NCBI GenBank assembly: GCA_020080175.1
Contig: JAGHQL010000012.1
Coordinates: 124,001-188,000 of the forward strand
DNA length: 64,000 nt
From: Glutinoglossum americanum
Taxonomy: Eukaryota > Ascomycota > Geoglossomycetes > Geoglossales > Geoglossaceae
Direction of reading: 5' to 3'
Shown here: piece after piece, positions 40,662 to 51,967 of the stretch
Numbering within the stretch: the first letter of the stretch is position 1
Layout of the letters: every line of letters starts with the position of its first letter
Translations under genes and position numbers: made by a program
The notes under the pieces: generated by a model
Told to the model about the DNA's origin: nothing
Database searches by the model: none
Seen by the model: only the letters and a program-made list of their open reading frames with translations

Positions 40662-43600
40662 ATGGACTCCAGCAGCGAGAACAATACGGTACGTATTGGC
40701 TTTCTTTCTAGTGATACCGGTTGACCTTTGGCGGCTGTACTATTGTCGAACAACTTCCCTGGGTCTGCGCTGGCACGATTCATAAGCAATTACCATCTTA
40801 TACAAGCCCCTTCGATAAATTACTAAAGGGTGGCTGTAGTTCATGCGTACTTCGCTGCCTCGACCGACCAGCAAGATCCCCTCTCCAGCCAAAGCCTTGT
40901 CCGAAATTTCAGAGTCCACCAGCAATTCAAGAGCGACGACTATGTTACCACCACCACGGACCATTGGTCTCAAACACGGAATCTCAGCGCGTACGGGAAT
41001 TTATCTCCGCTCCCTCTCCGAAACCAGCTTGTATCGCTGACATCTTCCCCATCGTGACACCACAGCATCTGAACCAGCTGCCAAACGACCTACTCTAGTA
41101 GAACGAGCCGGGGAGCCTATCAGAACGAATCAACCAGCACCACCTAGCTCACGGCTGATTAGCTCTACCGTAAGAGCAACGACCCTCGCAGGCACTCGTA
41201 GCAATTTCTCGGCATCTGTCTCGAGTCGTCCTGTCTCAACTCGTAGCATCTCTAGCACCAGCTCATTTTCCACCAGTACCGGTCCCGGAACCCGGCCTCC
41301 GTCAGCACAAAGCAGGTTTCGCCCGCAATCGTCGATTGGACACGAACGACATGCGTCTGCGTCTGCCATATACGGGCCAACAGCGCGACCCGCGAGCGCG
41401 CTTGAGAGCCGCTCGGCGGGAGCGAATGGTAAACTGGCACCAGCAAACAGGAAGGGTATGATGCCTCTTTCAATTTCGACGTATCAAGCTTGCCCAGGGT
41501 TGGCTAGGAGCTGTGAAACTGAGGGACAATCATTGTCATCTTGGTCAAGCTCTCGGGCTTCATCTTTGGCCTCAGCAGGCATTCAGACTTCTGCTTTTGG
41601 TCCACATCGGGCCCTTTCAATAAATACTGCCATCACTGCTTTGGCTACTACTGAGAGAACTGTGGTTTCTTCTAAAGAAGAGCCTCGGACAAGAAACTTT
41701 TCTGAGTCTTCCCCTTCTAGCAATGCTACACGTAGATTGGGGTTTTACACCTCTCGTTCACCTACATCCCCGCGATTTTCTCCAACAAGGCATTCTTTTG
41801 ATTCATTCAATCTTCAATCTCAGCGTGTTGTGCAAGATCTTTTACCAAAAACTCCCTCGAGAACGCTCAGGCATTCTCCACATAAGAAGACGTATCTAAC
41901 GCGTGACACAAATACTACAGCATTCGACCCTACCGAGAGGCTCGAGGGCCAAGAAATGCTCATCGCCCAATTGCAAAAGAGTTTGAACGAGACGGACTTC
42001 AAATGGGGAAAGGCTGAGGAGTCAAAAGCGGTGTATGAGGCAAAGAGTACGTCTTCGGTCAGGGCGCTATTTCAAGATATTCTTGAATATGGCGCCCCCT
42101 CTGACAGCTCAAATTGGAGAAAGCTTACTCATGGGTTTGTCTGCGCAGTCAACGAGCTCGAAGCTGAAAAGGGACAGTTAAGGAACGAGCTTGAATCGGC
42201 TCAGAGGAAGCACGCATCAACAAAAAACAAGCTTGAGTCGCAATTGGCCGCAGAGCGGGCGACGAATGACAATGAACGGCGAATCGCCGCGGAAGAACGG
42301 CGGGCCACGGAAGAGGACCAAAGGATACAACAAGCCTTCATTGAAGACCTCATGAGCGAACATCGCGACGAGATGGAGCGCCTGGAAAACGACTACCAGC
42401 AGAAACTCCAGAGCATGCAACAGCGGGCCAGCGAGGATGCTAACCGCCTGCAGGGATTAAATGCGGATGGCGTTCGGGAACTGGAACGGGCTAAGGCAGA
42501 CCTCGAACGAGAAAAATCGATCACAAAGAGGCTGCAGGAAACTCTGACTGAAACTTCCACAACTGTTCTTCAACTCCAAGCCACAGATCGGGCCAAGCAA
42601 GCTAAGATCGATTACCTCGAGTCAGACGGGCAGGCTCAGGCCCAAAGTTTTGCGGATGTATTGAGGCAGATGCAAGAGGCGCAAGACGCTGAGGAAGCAG
42701 CGAAAGAGAAGTTACGGGCTGAAGAGAGTGTAATCAGGAAACTGCGAAACCAAGTGCAGGAATTAAAGGGTAACATCCGCGTCTTCTGTCGTGTCAGGCC
42801 AGCGCTGGGGGAGAGTGAGGAGTCAGCCCGTATTGCACTGCCAGACGAGGGCCTCGATTCGAAGGCAATAGAGGTACAGGGCCCGGAAGAGAGGAGTAGC
42901 TTAGGCACCATTACAACGAAAACGAACGCCTTTACATTTGACAGGGTTTTTGGTCCCTCTGCGCATAACCAAGAGGTATTTGAAGAGATTAGCCAGCTAG
43001 TCCAAAGCGCACTAGACGGCTACAATGTCTGCATCTTCTGTTACGGCCAAACAGGGGCCGGCAAGACCCACACGATGAGCTCTGAAGATGGAATGATACC
43101 GCGAGCACTCCGCCAGATCTACGACACAGCTAGGGGTATAGAGGAGAAGGGGTGGAGATACACTATGGAAGGCAGTTTCGTTGAGGTGTACAATGAGGTG
43201 CTTAATGACCTGCTTGGGAAGCCAGAGGACTACGAGAAGACCAAACATGAGATCCGGCATGACGCGCAGACATGCAAGACGACTGTCACGGATCTGACAG
43301 CTGTGGTCCTTGACAGCCCCGCCAAGGTCGAGTCTATACTGAAGCGGGCGACGGCTAATCGCACCGTCGCCTCCACCAAGGCAAATGAGCGGTCGTCGAG
43401 GAGCCACAGCGTGTTCATCCTCCGTCTAACGGGCGTCAACGAAATTACGGGAGAGAAGAGCGACGGCACTTTGAACCTCGTTGACCTGGCGGGAAGCGAG
43501 AGGCTAAGCCATAGCGGGAGCACGGGAGATCGGTTGAAGGAGACGCAGAATATCAACAAGAGTCTCAGTTGCCTTGGCGATGTGATTGGAGCATTAGGGC

Positions 43601-43963
43601 AGGGCAAAGAGGGGGGCCACGTGCCGTATAGAAATTCCAAGGTAAGAAAAGAAACGGTGGCAACTTTGCATCGTCGAGATGCTTTTTCTTTATTTTTTTT
43701 AAAGTTGGTATAGTTTGGCTAATTTGTTCGAGTATAGCTCACGTATCTGTTGAGATATTCGCTTGGTGGAAACTCCAAGACTTTGATGTTTGTCATGGTG
43801 AGTCCGTTGCAGGCACATCTCAATGAGACATTGACTAGCTTGAAATTTGCCACAAAGGTGAGTTCCCTTTCTAGCGTGTACGTAGTCCAATGGTGCTGAT
43901 TAATCGATGCAGGTTTCAAACACATATATCGGGACAGCCCGGAGGGTGACCGGAAGGCCGTAG
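40662..43963 (+). CDS. klpA: Kinesin-14 (KlpA/Kar3/Ncd type) C-terminal motor (974 aa)
   Basis: Five exons (40662-40688, 40840-40990, 41066-43641, 43738-43857, 43913-43963) give 974 residues. The N-terminal ~330 residues are Ser/Thr/Pro-rich and basic ([16 protein letters not shown]), the expected microtubule-binding tail. A coiled coil (about 340-625) follows with the kinesin-14 neck [19 protein letters not shown]. The C-terminal motor (629 to the end) has P-loop GQTGAGKT (720-727), switch [12 protein letters not shown], switch [23 protein letters not shown], and [14 protein letters not shown] rebuilt over an intron. It is a minus-end-directed microtubule motor acting in spindle assembly, antagonising kinesin-5. 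The 27-nt first coding exon and the 75-bp second intron are my best reading; the motor exons are secure. Longer than A. nidulans KlpA (770), mainly in the tail. Confidence 0.93.
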
Positions 43964-45090
43964 TGCTGGCGGACATCTGTGTCTTTTTTTCATGCTTTCC
44001 ATTATCGTTTTGCGGAGTCTTGAGGTTGGGAGTTTTTGGGGACCTGTTTTTTTCTTTTTTCTTTCCTATTTTTTCCGTCCTTCCCGTCAATGTAGAACTC
44101 GGCAATGGTTTTCGCTGTGGGACATGTATCACAATAACAATGACACGAGAAGAATAAAAAGCAAAAGGCGGCTTTTTCCAAGTGAATTAATAAAGGCAGT
44201 TTTCCCGATTGGGAAGGAGAAGTCGATGGTTGGACAGTTGATTGGCGGAAATGAAGGAAACGAAGGAAGTGAAGGTCCCAAGCAGGCGCAATAGAGCACA
44301 CAACGTTGCTACTTTGTCTCGGATAACGGAAGACTGAACCATGACTGAACCAATGGGAAGTTCGTCTCTTTACCCGTGCAAAATGTCCGGAACAACTCGG
44401 GCCCCCGAATTGGGGAATTCTAATTGGGGTCACGTTGGGTCTGACTGTTCTCGGATTCGGCACAGCTTGTCTGCGGCGCGTTGCGCATTGCGTGCATCAG
44501 AAGGGCGGGTTGTCCGGAGAGCGTATGTAGGAGAACAGGGTAGAGAGTGTGGGGATGAGGAATGCAGAATGCAGGAATGCGGGAGTGCGAGAATGTTGGA
44601 ATATTGTTGAGGGTGAGGCCGACGGGAGGGCGTGAGAGATGTGGACGTTTCTTCTCGCTCTCCCAACCGTTGAAGACGTGGAGATACAATCCCCATTCCA
44701 CAATCCAGCCCGACCCAAAGCCACAAGCTGCGGTGCGCAGCCCCCGCGGCGCAGCGCTTGTACCTCTTCTCCTACCAACCCCCACTCCTGTGCGACGGAG
44801 GATACTTCTGGTGCAAGTACATTCGCTGTTCAAGTGCAAGTACAGGTACAAACAAGTACATCTGCTTACGGAGAGCAGCATCCAGCCCTCCTCTCGCGTC
44901 TCGCGGCTTTTTTTATTTTAATCTTTCGAGTTTTTTTGGGGGCATCAATGGCTTTTTTATGACAACCGCCACCAAGACGACCGCCGCGACGAAGACGGAT
45001 GCAAGCAGCAGAGCGGACTCTAAGCTAACCCGACGCTGGTATTATTTATATATATTTTAGATATATATCTTTACATAGTTTGGGAGTTTG
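43964..45090. other. Intergenic between kinesin-14 and kinase genes
   Basis: A 1.1-kb gap with no supported gene. It contains a TTTATATATATTTTAGATATATATC tract (about 45046-45069) just ahead of the kinase start. GAATGC-like direct repetition occurs at about 44560-44600. Confidence 0.5.
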
Positions 45091-47600
45091 ATGGGAGATA
45101 TTAGTGGAGATGAGGTCGAGGGAGAGGCGGGAGGTGAGTGGTCGAGAAGCGGGTTGTTGGGAGGGAAGAGAAGGGAAGAGGGACCGGGGACTGACGTTCT
45201 GCGCCTGAGTCTAGGGATTCCGGCAACGACGGCCGCAGCGGCGGCGGCGGCGGCGGCGACGACCAGTATAGAGACTCCCACGTCGCGGTTCTACAACGAT
45301 AGCAACAGCACCAACGGCCACGAGGCATCACCGCCTCCACTTAACACCGCCCTCGCCGGCGAGCAAGACTCGATAACCTCCTCGCAATGCATAGCTTTAC
45401 CCCAAAGCCCAGCGAGCGGCGGACTCGAGCTCCGGGCAGACATCGAACCCTGTTGTGAAGTGTCCCCTGCAGCTGCGACCTTCGCCACTGCAGCGCAGCA
45501 ACAAGTGGTGGCGGCGAGGAGTAGCAGCAGCAGCAGCAGCAGTAGACGCGCGACGTCTCCTCATCCTCACTCCTCTCACTACTATCCTCCTCCTTACTCC
45601 ACCGCGGGCCCACACCGCACGCCGAGCGTCAAAGCGGCAATATCCGCGTCGACGACGCTGGCGGGATCACTGTCGCCTGGATCGGCGCTCTCGTCGCCTG
45701 CTCTGGGGCCGATGGTCGACATCACGCCTCTGCCGTCACCCTTGATCTCGTCGGATTCGCCGGGGCCGTGGAATCGGATTGCTATGGCTTCGAGGCCGGG
45801 GTCGAGGCCGGGATCGAGAGGGTCGAAGGGATCGAAGGGGTCGGGGTTGGGGGTCACAAGCACGCTGGAGGAGGGGGAAGAGCAACCGCAGCAGAAGCCG
45901 AGACGCAAGACCTATCAGGGGTTGGCGGCAAAGACAGCGGAGGGCAGGGACGCGGGGGAGGTGAGGCACGGCAGGAATAGGAGCCAGAGCGAATACGTCC
46001 CTGAGGGCCTCCAGCCGGCAGGACCTCGTCACATATCTGTGTTAGCGTCCGGAGAGTCAACCGCCACCGCCTCCTCCTCCGAGGCGGCACCGGGAGCCGC
46101 TACTCCGACAGTACCCCATATAAAGCGGGAACCCTACCTGGCGATCGAGCGAGGTCTTACGGGAATCACCTCCGTCGTCGTCGACGGCGTCCCAACGCCT
46201 CCACCCAGCCACCGTGGCGTCGAGAGCAGCGATAGCGACTCCTCACTCTCGAATACACGGTCAATGCAGGACAGGAGTGAGGGCCGGACCACGAAGAAAC
46301 CACGTCATGACTACTACGGCGCTGTCATGGTTAAGAGCGGTAAGCGGAAGAGATGGAGAGCGCTATACCAGCTAGGCCAGGGGACTTTTAGCAAGGTTAT
46401 GCTTGCAACGTCTCAGGAGCATATCCCTGAAGACAGCAGCTACAATAGCGACAACAAGATCGACGAAGAGGAAAACGAAGAAGGGCGAGTTCCTAACCCC
46501 CCATCCTCCTCCGCCAGCGCTCCAACCACCACATCTCCGCCGGGCATCAACCCCACGACCCTTGTCGCCGTCAAGATACTCGAACATGGCCCCGCCGGAG
46601 GCGCTTCCGAAGAGCGTATTGAATCCTCCCTCAAGCGCGAACTCGACATACTCAAATCGATCCACCACCCATCTCTGGTCCACCTCGAGGCATTCAGCGT
46701 CGAGAGGACGAGAGCGTTGCTGGTGCTGAGGTACTGCGATGGGGGGGACCTGTTCGAGTTGGCTGCTAGCGAGTGGGGGAGGAAAGAGGTGTTGGGGGTG
46801 GAGATGGTGCGGAGGATATTTGCGGAGCTGGTGGGAGCGGTGAGGTATCTGCACGGGGAGGGGATCGTGCATCGGGATTTGAAGCTTGAGAGTGGGTTTA
46901 TTCATCTCCTCCGTTCCTTTCCTTCACTCCCCGCCCCTCCACTTCCTTTCCCTGCGTAGAAATGATGTCCTACTCTCCCGAAACGGAGAGAAGGACGGAA
47001 GATAAAATAAAACCCTGGCAGGATGACCCCCCCCCCCTCCCCTCCCCAAGACCCCTTTTTTTAAAAAAAAAACAAGACAAAAAACATTCTAATACTCCCA
47101 TCACAGACGTCCTCCTCAACCTCCCCCCGCACACCCTCGCCTCCCTCCCCTCCCCAAAATCCCACCCGACATCCCTAACGACCCTCACCGACCTCGGCCT
47201 CTCCAAACGCATCGACCCGGCCTCCCCGCTCCTCACCACCCGCTGCGGCTCGGAGGACTACGCCGCCCCGGAACTCCTCATGGGCCTCCCCTACGACGGG
47301 AGGTCGACCGACGCGTGGGCCCTAGGCGTCGTACTGTTTGCTCTCATGGAGGGGAGGTTGCCGTTCGACGGGAGCGGGAGGGGTGGTGGTGGTAGGAGCA
47401 GGGTCGCGCATCGCATCGCGAGGGTCGAGTGGGGGTGGGGCGGGGAGCCCCCAGCGGAGGGATGGGTCTTGGGCAGGGAGGCCGTTGAGGGGTTGTTGAG
47501 GAGGAGGGAGAGGAGGGTTGGGTTGGATGTCTTGGAGGGGGCCGAGTGGGTTAGGGGCGGGGTTGAGGTCGAGGGGGGGTTGAAGTGCGTGGGTGAGTGA
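45091..47600 (+). CDS. Ser/Thr protein kinase, CAMK-like, with long disordered N-terminus and DLG motif (764 aa)
   Basis: Two exons (45091-46891 and 47107-47600; 215-bp intron) give 764 residues. The first ~420 residues are disordered, with poly-Ala (about 50-60), poly-Ser and Ser/Pro stretches. The kinase domain has the Gly loop LGQGTFSKV (428-436), a ~55-residue acidic/Pro insert, LVAVKIL, a helix-C Glu in RELDIL, HRDLKLEN (His594) rebuilt exactly across the intron, TDLGLSK in place of DFG, and CGSEDYAAPELL. A second insert separates the catalytic loop from DLG. HRDLKLEN plus GSxxYAAPE suggests the CAMK/CAMKL group. Catalytic Asp, metal-binding Asp and Lys are present, so activity is expected. 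Exon 2 is C-rich up to about 47330 and G-rich after it. Substrate unknown. Confidence 0.88.
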
Positions 47601-48241
47601 AGTGATGGGGGGGTAGATTTTTTTTTCTTTTTTCTTTTTTCTTTTTCTTTCTCCTTCCGCAGTAGCAGTAGTGGTTAGTTAGCTAAACAGTAGTAGTAGT
47701 ACCTGGCTTTTGGGTCTCTCTCTATATATCCACCCCAAACCCCCCCTCCCCGAGGCCTAGAGCTCGAAATTCTTTTTTTCCGCCTGCATTATCGTTATGG
47801 TTTACGTACGTTGTCTTTTTTTCTTTGGTTGTATCAAATTTGTTTGGATCTTCCCCCCGGTTAGTTTAGGGTTAGGGTTCGTGGCGGGCATTTGGGAGAC
47901 AGGAAAGGAAAGGAAAGGGAGGGAGGAGAGGAAAGGGAAAAGGTTTCTGAAAATTTTTTTTCTTGGGTTTTTACAACCATCATCGAACCTAGACCGCTTG
48001 TTGCTGTTACTGCCGTCGTCGCTTCATTTTTCAACTCTATTTAATCCCTAATCCTGCCTTTTCTGCTCTCTCTCGTCCCCTCCCACGGGAAACGAGAACG
48101 AACGAGCGTCGGAATGTCGGAATATCAATACCGCCCGTCCCTGTTTTGTAGGATAGAGAGATTAAAGATTAAGATTTTTTTTTCCCTGACGGGGCCTTTT
48201 CTTTTCGTTTTATAATCGTCGATGTTGGGTCCACGGAGACA
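47601..48241. other. Intergenic, 3' flank of the kinase gene
   Basis: Poly-pyrimidine tracts (47620-47660), CT-repeats near 47715 and a two-unit telomere-like motif at 47866-47877. No gene supported. Confidence 0.5.
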
Positions 48242-49826
48242 ATGGCGGTGGTTTTGTTTAACTGGGGCCCGCTAAGCAGGTCCGGAAACTCATGGTGTCG
48301 GTCTCCTACGGCTGCACCGGGTAACAAATTCCCGCCTCCGCGACGGCAAGACAGCGCCGCGGTATATATATTGCTGTGGCTACGCCATCCCTCTGCGGCA
48401 TCGAGCGGTAGCGTTGCTCCTCTCCCCAACGCTTCTACTTTGGCGAGCGGCTCCATCTTACCGGTAGAAGAGCAAAGGCCCCTATCTCCAACTCATTTTT
48501 TAAGCCTTCTTCTTGGTACGACAAGCGGCAGTAAATTCCGCATGGGACATGCACATGTACTTTATCAACAGGATCCAAAAAGGGGGGGTGGTTCATCACC
48601 CCCTATGTCGAAGACGGGAAACCTTCAGCAATCCCCCATCCTTCAACGGTCTTGCTTCCTTCTCAGACAGTCTCGCCGGATTCTACTCTGGGGCCTCCGG
48701 GCCTACAGGGGGCTCCAAGTCTCTTAACCCTATGAGGCGGTTCTCTGGCTTCCTAATAAAACGAGCTTCAGACCAGGAGCGTGAAACCGGAAATACGGCC
48801 TTGGTTACACAAGCCTTGGATCGGTTGCCGTGGCCCAAGGGCGTTACTTATATGGGCATCCCTGAAGATGTACGTTTGCCGGAGCAGTTTTTCAAATTGA
48901 TGCAAAAGGCTTTAAGGTGCTAACGAGATCCCAGGATCGGTTTTAAAGAAGGTAGCTAAAGTAATTCCCTTCGAGTTAATTGTTCCCAAGGCTGATAGTA
49001 TAGCAGACTCAGAAAGCTACCTAAGTGCCTGGAATATGTTTTCTGACGCTGCGGTCAAGTACAAACAGGTATATAATCAAACTCCAATCTTGGTTATCGA
49101 CAATGTGGATAAACTCGCTCCGGATCAACTGGAGTTTGTTGGCTGCTTTAGAATTGGGCGAAGCGTTGTGCCGATTACGATATAGCCAGGTTCGTATTTG
49201 TGACAAGTGAAGGCTACGTACCAAGTCATTTGATGGGTAACTTTATCCCGTATACGGTCATTTTTATTAATTGCTGTGCTAATCCATGGCCACAGAGAAT
49301 AGCGCGTGGCCAAGGAGCGAGGAGCTCGTCAGAGTAGATGATATGAGCAAAGAGCAAACTTTTCAATACCACAAGCTTCTTGGAATCGGCGATGACCAGA
49401 TAGCACCAATTTATGACCTTGTTGGTGGCCGTATAGGCCGCCTTCGGGATGTTGTGCGTGACTTGAACGCGGGTATATCTTTCCAAGGTACGTGTACAGA
49501 TGGTATATGTATATGATATGCAGAATTTAGATTCTCACTACTTTATAGAGGTCCGTGAGAGGCTGTTCGAAGTTGCTGAAGGCCAACTTAAAAAAGCCTT
49601 AATACTTCCTAGAGAACGCTATCACAAACAAGGAGCGGCGGTTATAAGGGAGCTTCTGAAAAACGGATCTGTCAGCGGCCCCCACTATGCTCATTTGATG
49701 GGCGAAGCCGGAGATGAACTGTTGAATATGAATGCGTTTTCACCGTTTGGTGGTTTTCGGGGCGGTCCCGTTACCTTCCAGTCGACCGAGATGCAGCAGT
49801 ACTGCGAGGAAAATGCATCTTTCTAG
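48242..49826 (+). pseudogene. P-loop ATPase-family gene, frame-disrupted
   Basis: The plus strand contains pieces of one ATPase-like protein in changing frames. The first piece ends LDRLPWPKGVTYMGIPEDV...FFKLMQKALR (to about 48918). The next begins GSVLKKVAKVIPFELIVPKAD and holds a Walker B-like strand ILVIDNVDKLAPDQLE (about 49087-49134). After another frame change come NWAKRCADYDIARFVFVTSEG (sensor-1-like), then two exons joined by good introns at 49237-49295 and 49488-49548, ending EENASF at 49826. The frame changes near 48918 and 49140 have no room for introns. A Walker A motif is not visible, and the 5' part (48242-48600) is unreadable in one frame. The 3' half looks intact, so decay is recent or the breaks are sequence errors. 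The native role is unknown; the fold suggests an AAA+/STAND-type ATPase. Confidence 0.6.
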
Positions 49827-51967
49827 AAGAAATGAAAGTATTAGTTAGGATTCACACCGTGGACTATGCCTATTTTCACGGCATGGTCATGAGAGTCCCC
49901 CCCGTGGCTCTCGGGTCCCCCCTGAGCCACGATACAACGATACAACGGTGGCCTCTGGGAGCATGCCCATGACCATGGGGGTCTTTCAAAAATATACTCT
50001 ATAACGCATTCGCTAGTTCCTCAATATACCTTATGACAATACTATAATGTTTTGTACGTGGGCTTTTATGGTATTCTGGCAAGCTTTACATAGTATCCAA
50101 AATCCGCCCAAGAGCTTTCCGGGGCTGCATTTAGAGCGAAAACGTTCACCTACGCCCTCGCCTTAGTCCACCGTATTCGGGGCAGTACCAGCTGGAGAGA
50201 TTTTCGTATCTTGGAACGCAAAAAAGTCTCTAGTCCCCCAACCCCACCGGTACCGCGCCGTCTCGAGCAACAGGGCGTTTACATTTTACAAGGGTAATTT
50301 TCCCGCGCCGCAGAAAAAAAGTCTCAGTCCTTGTTCCCCGCGAATCCTCCTGTATCTCGGCCGAAGGTGGTGGGCAAGTGTTGACAAACACCAAGTTCTC
50401 TGGCACCCTCATCGGTTATATCTACCATAACAATCAACACTCACCACGTCTCGCACAATAGTCCACTACAATGCCCACTTCCCCGATGAAGGAAATAACC
50501 AAGTCTTAGGCTTCTGACAGAATGGATCCGTCATGCGGAATCAGATTGTGGAATGGGTGCATATTACCACCACGCTTCTTTATATACACTATGTTGTTTT
50601 CCAATACCTAGAGGGTGGAAATCCGCAGGATTCTGCGACAAACCACGGTCCCTCTATTAACTTATCGGGCGATAATAGCGCTATTGATCTAGGATACTGT
50701 GTAGTCCTCTCTACCAACAGTGGGTATAGAAACTCAGATCCACCACTCAACTCGAGCTTTATATTAGCGAGAACTCTTATAGGTGAACGAACCTCTTGAT
50801 ATCACAACAACTGGAGAGAGAGCTACTCCTCACTCTGTATTATACGATCTTCCGGATTCTGATCCCCAAGTAAGCATCTCCTTATCACTTTAATATTGAT
50901 CGTTATTTTAATTGTAGTCGGTCGGTAGATAGCCTCGTTCAGACAAAGAGTTCGTAAAAGGGACGATTGCCATGTGGTGACAGGTACCCGAGTACCGCTT
51001 GGAAATTGTGATGCCTTTGGAGTAGTACATTGTTCCCGGAGGGTGGAGGCCGCCTTGCTGAAGAAGGGAAGAAGGGGTGGCGAAAAAACTAAATAGGGGA
51101 AATTTACTGGTGTCTAGATTATTATAATTATTCACCATCTTTGTTGGCTAGGCGGTGTGTGGATGGCGAGACTCACCTTTTCTTTTTTTTCTCTTGTTTT
51201 GTTTTGTTTTCCTGGGCGCGTGGTGTGCAGATGTGGAGAAACGAGGGTTATGATGCTGGGGAGGAGGGTTGGGGTTGGGGTTGCCTTAGCGCTAGTTAGT
51301 CGTTCTAGGGCGGGGAGTAAACTAGTTCAGTCTGCAGACGATAGGCAACATCTAGCTAGCAAGCAACACGGCCAGTGATACGGCACACGTATTTAACCTT
51401 CTCTCCATTCATTGGTCGACTCCATTCTCCCTAGTCCTATGCCTCATAGCACAGATGCTTTCATGCTTTCATGCGTTCGATTAAACATCCCACCACTCTC
51501 CCACACACACACCTCTCCCGAGAGAGAAAAACTACTATTATCGGCCGGGCAGCTGTAATATTCACCCGCCTAGCCCGCCAAATAGGTTCCGCTCCCCCCG
51601 GAAGTCGAACTTTTAAAAAGGAAAAGAAAAGGCGGGAGGTGAAAAGAGTAAATAGGGGTACCACAAACTGTCCTGCAATACGCGATATACGTGATGGGAC
51701 GGGAAGTATATAAAGTAGTGCAGCGTATGGTAGGTTCCTTCAGGGCTTTGGATCAAATGGACTTGAGCTTTTGTTTATTCGCAGCCAGAGGTAAAAAAAA
51801 AGAAAGGGGGAAAACCAACCACCCACTCGCTAGTCTAGTCGCCTGGTGGTGTGCACACAGTTCCAGAAATCTGCCGTCACTCCAAATCGTTCTTCCCTAA
51901 CGTGGTAAGCAGTGGCCAGCGGATTTGCCAAGTGACGCCGTAGGACAAAAGTGCAACGCTTCGACGC
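49827..51967. other. Gene-poor 2.1-kb stretch with hairpin element
   Basis: No gene is supported. The stretch includes the hairpin element at 49882-49977 and a weak frame at 50533-50799 (88 codons, ATG start, no motif) followed in another frame by protein-like PHSVLYDLPDSDPQ; this may be a small relic. Homopolymer and CT tracts occur at 51178-51215. Confidence 0.45.
49882..49977. repeat. Nested inverted repeats (hairpin-rich element)
   Basis: Outer arms CATGGTCATG (49882-49891) and CATGACCATG (49968-49977) are perfect inverted repeats of 10 bp. Inside lie GTGGCTC (49904-49910) and GAGCCAC (49924-49930), a 7-bp stem with a 13-base loop. C-rich runs and a tandem GATACAAC pair (49931-49946) are also present. 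Seen directly in the sequence; function unknown. It lies immediately 3' of the ATPase relic. Confidence 0.8.

Noticed and set aside
40210-40785. 191-codon frame in the acyltransferase/kinesin promoter gap
   Set aside because: No motif, runs into the kinesin first exon in another frame, and is built on repetitive CATACATATA-type sequence.
45594-46090. Several long frames opposite the kinase N-terminus
   Set aside because: GC-rich coding sequence leaves shadow frames open; the plus-strand frame continues into a proper kinase domain.
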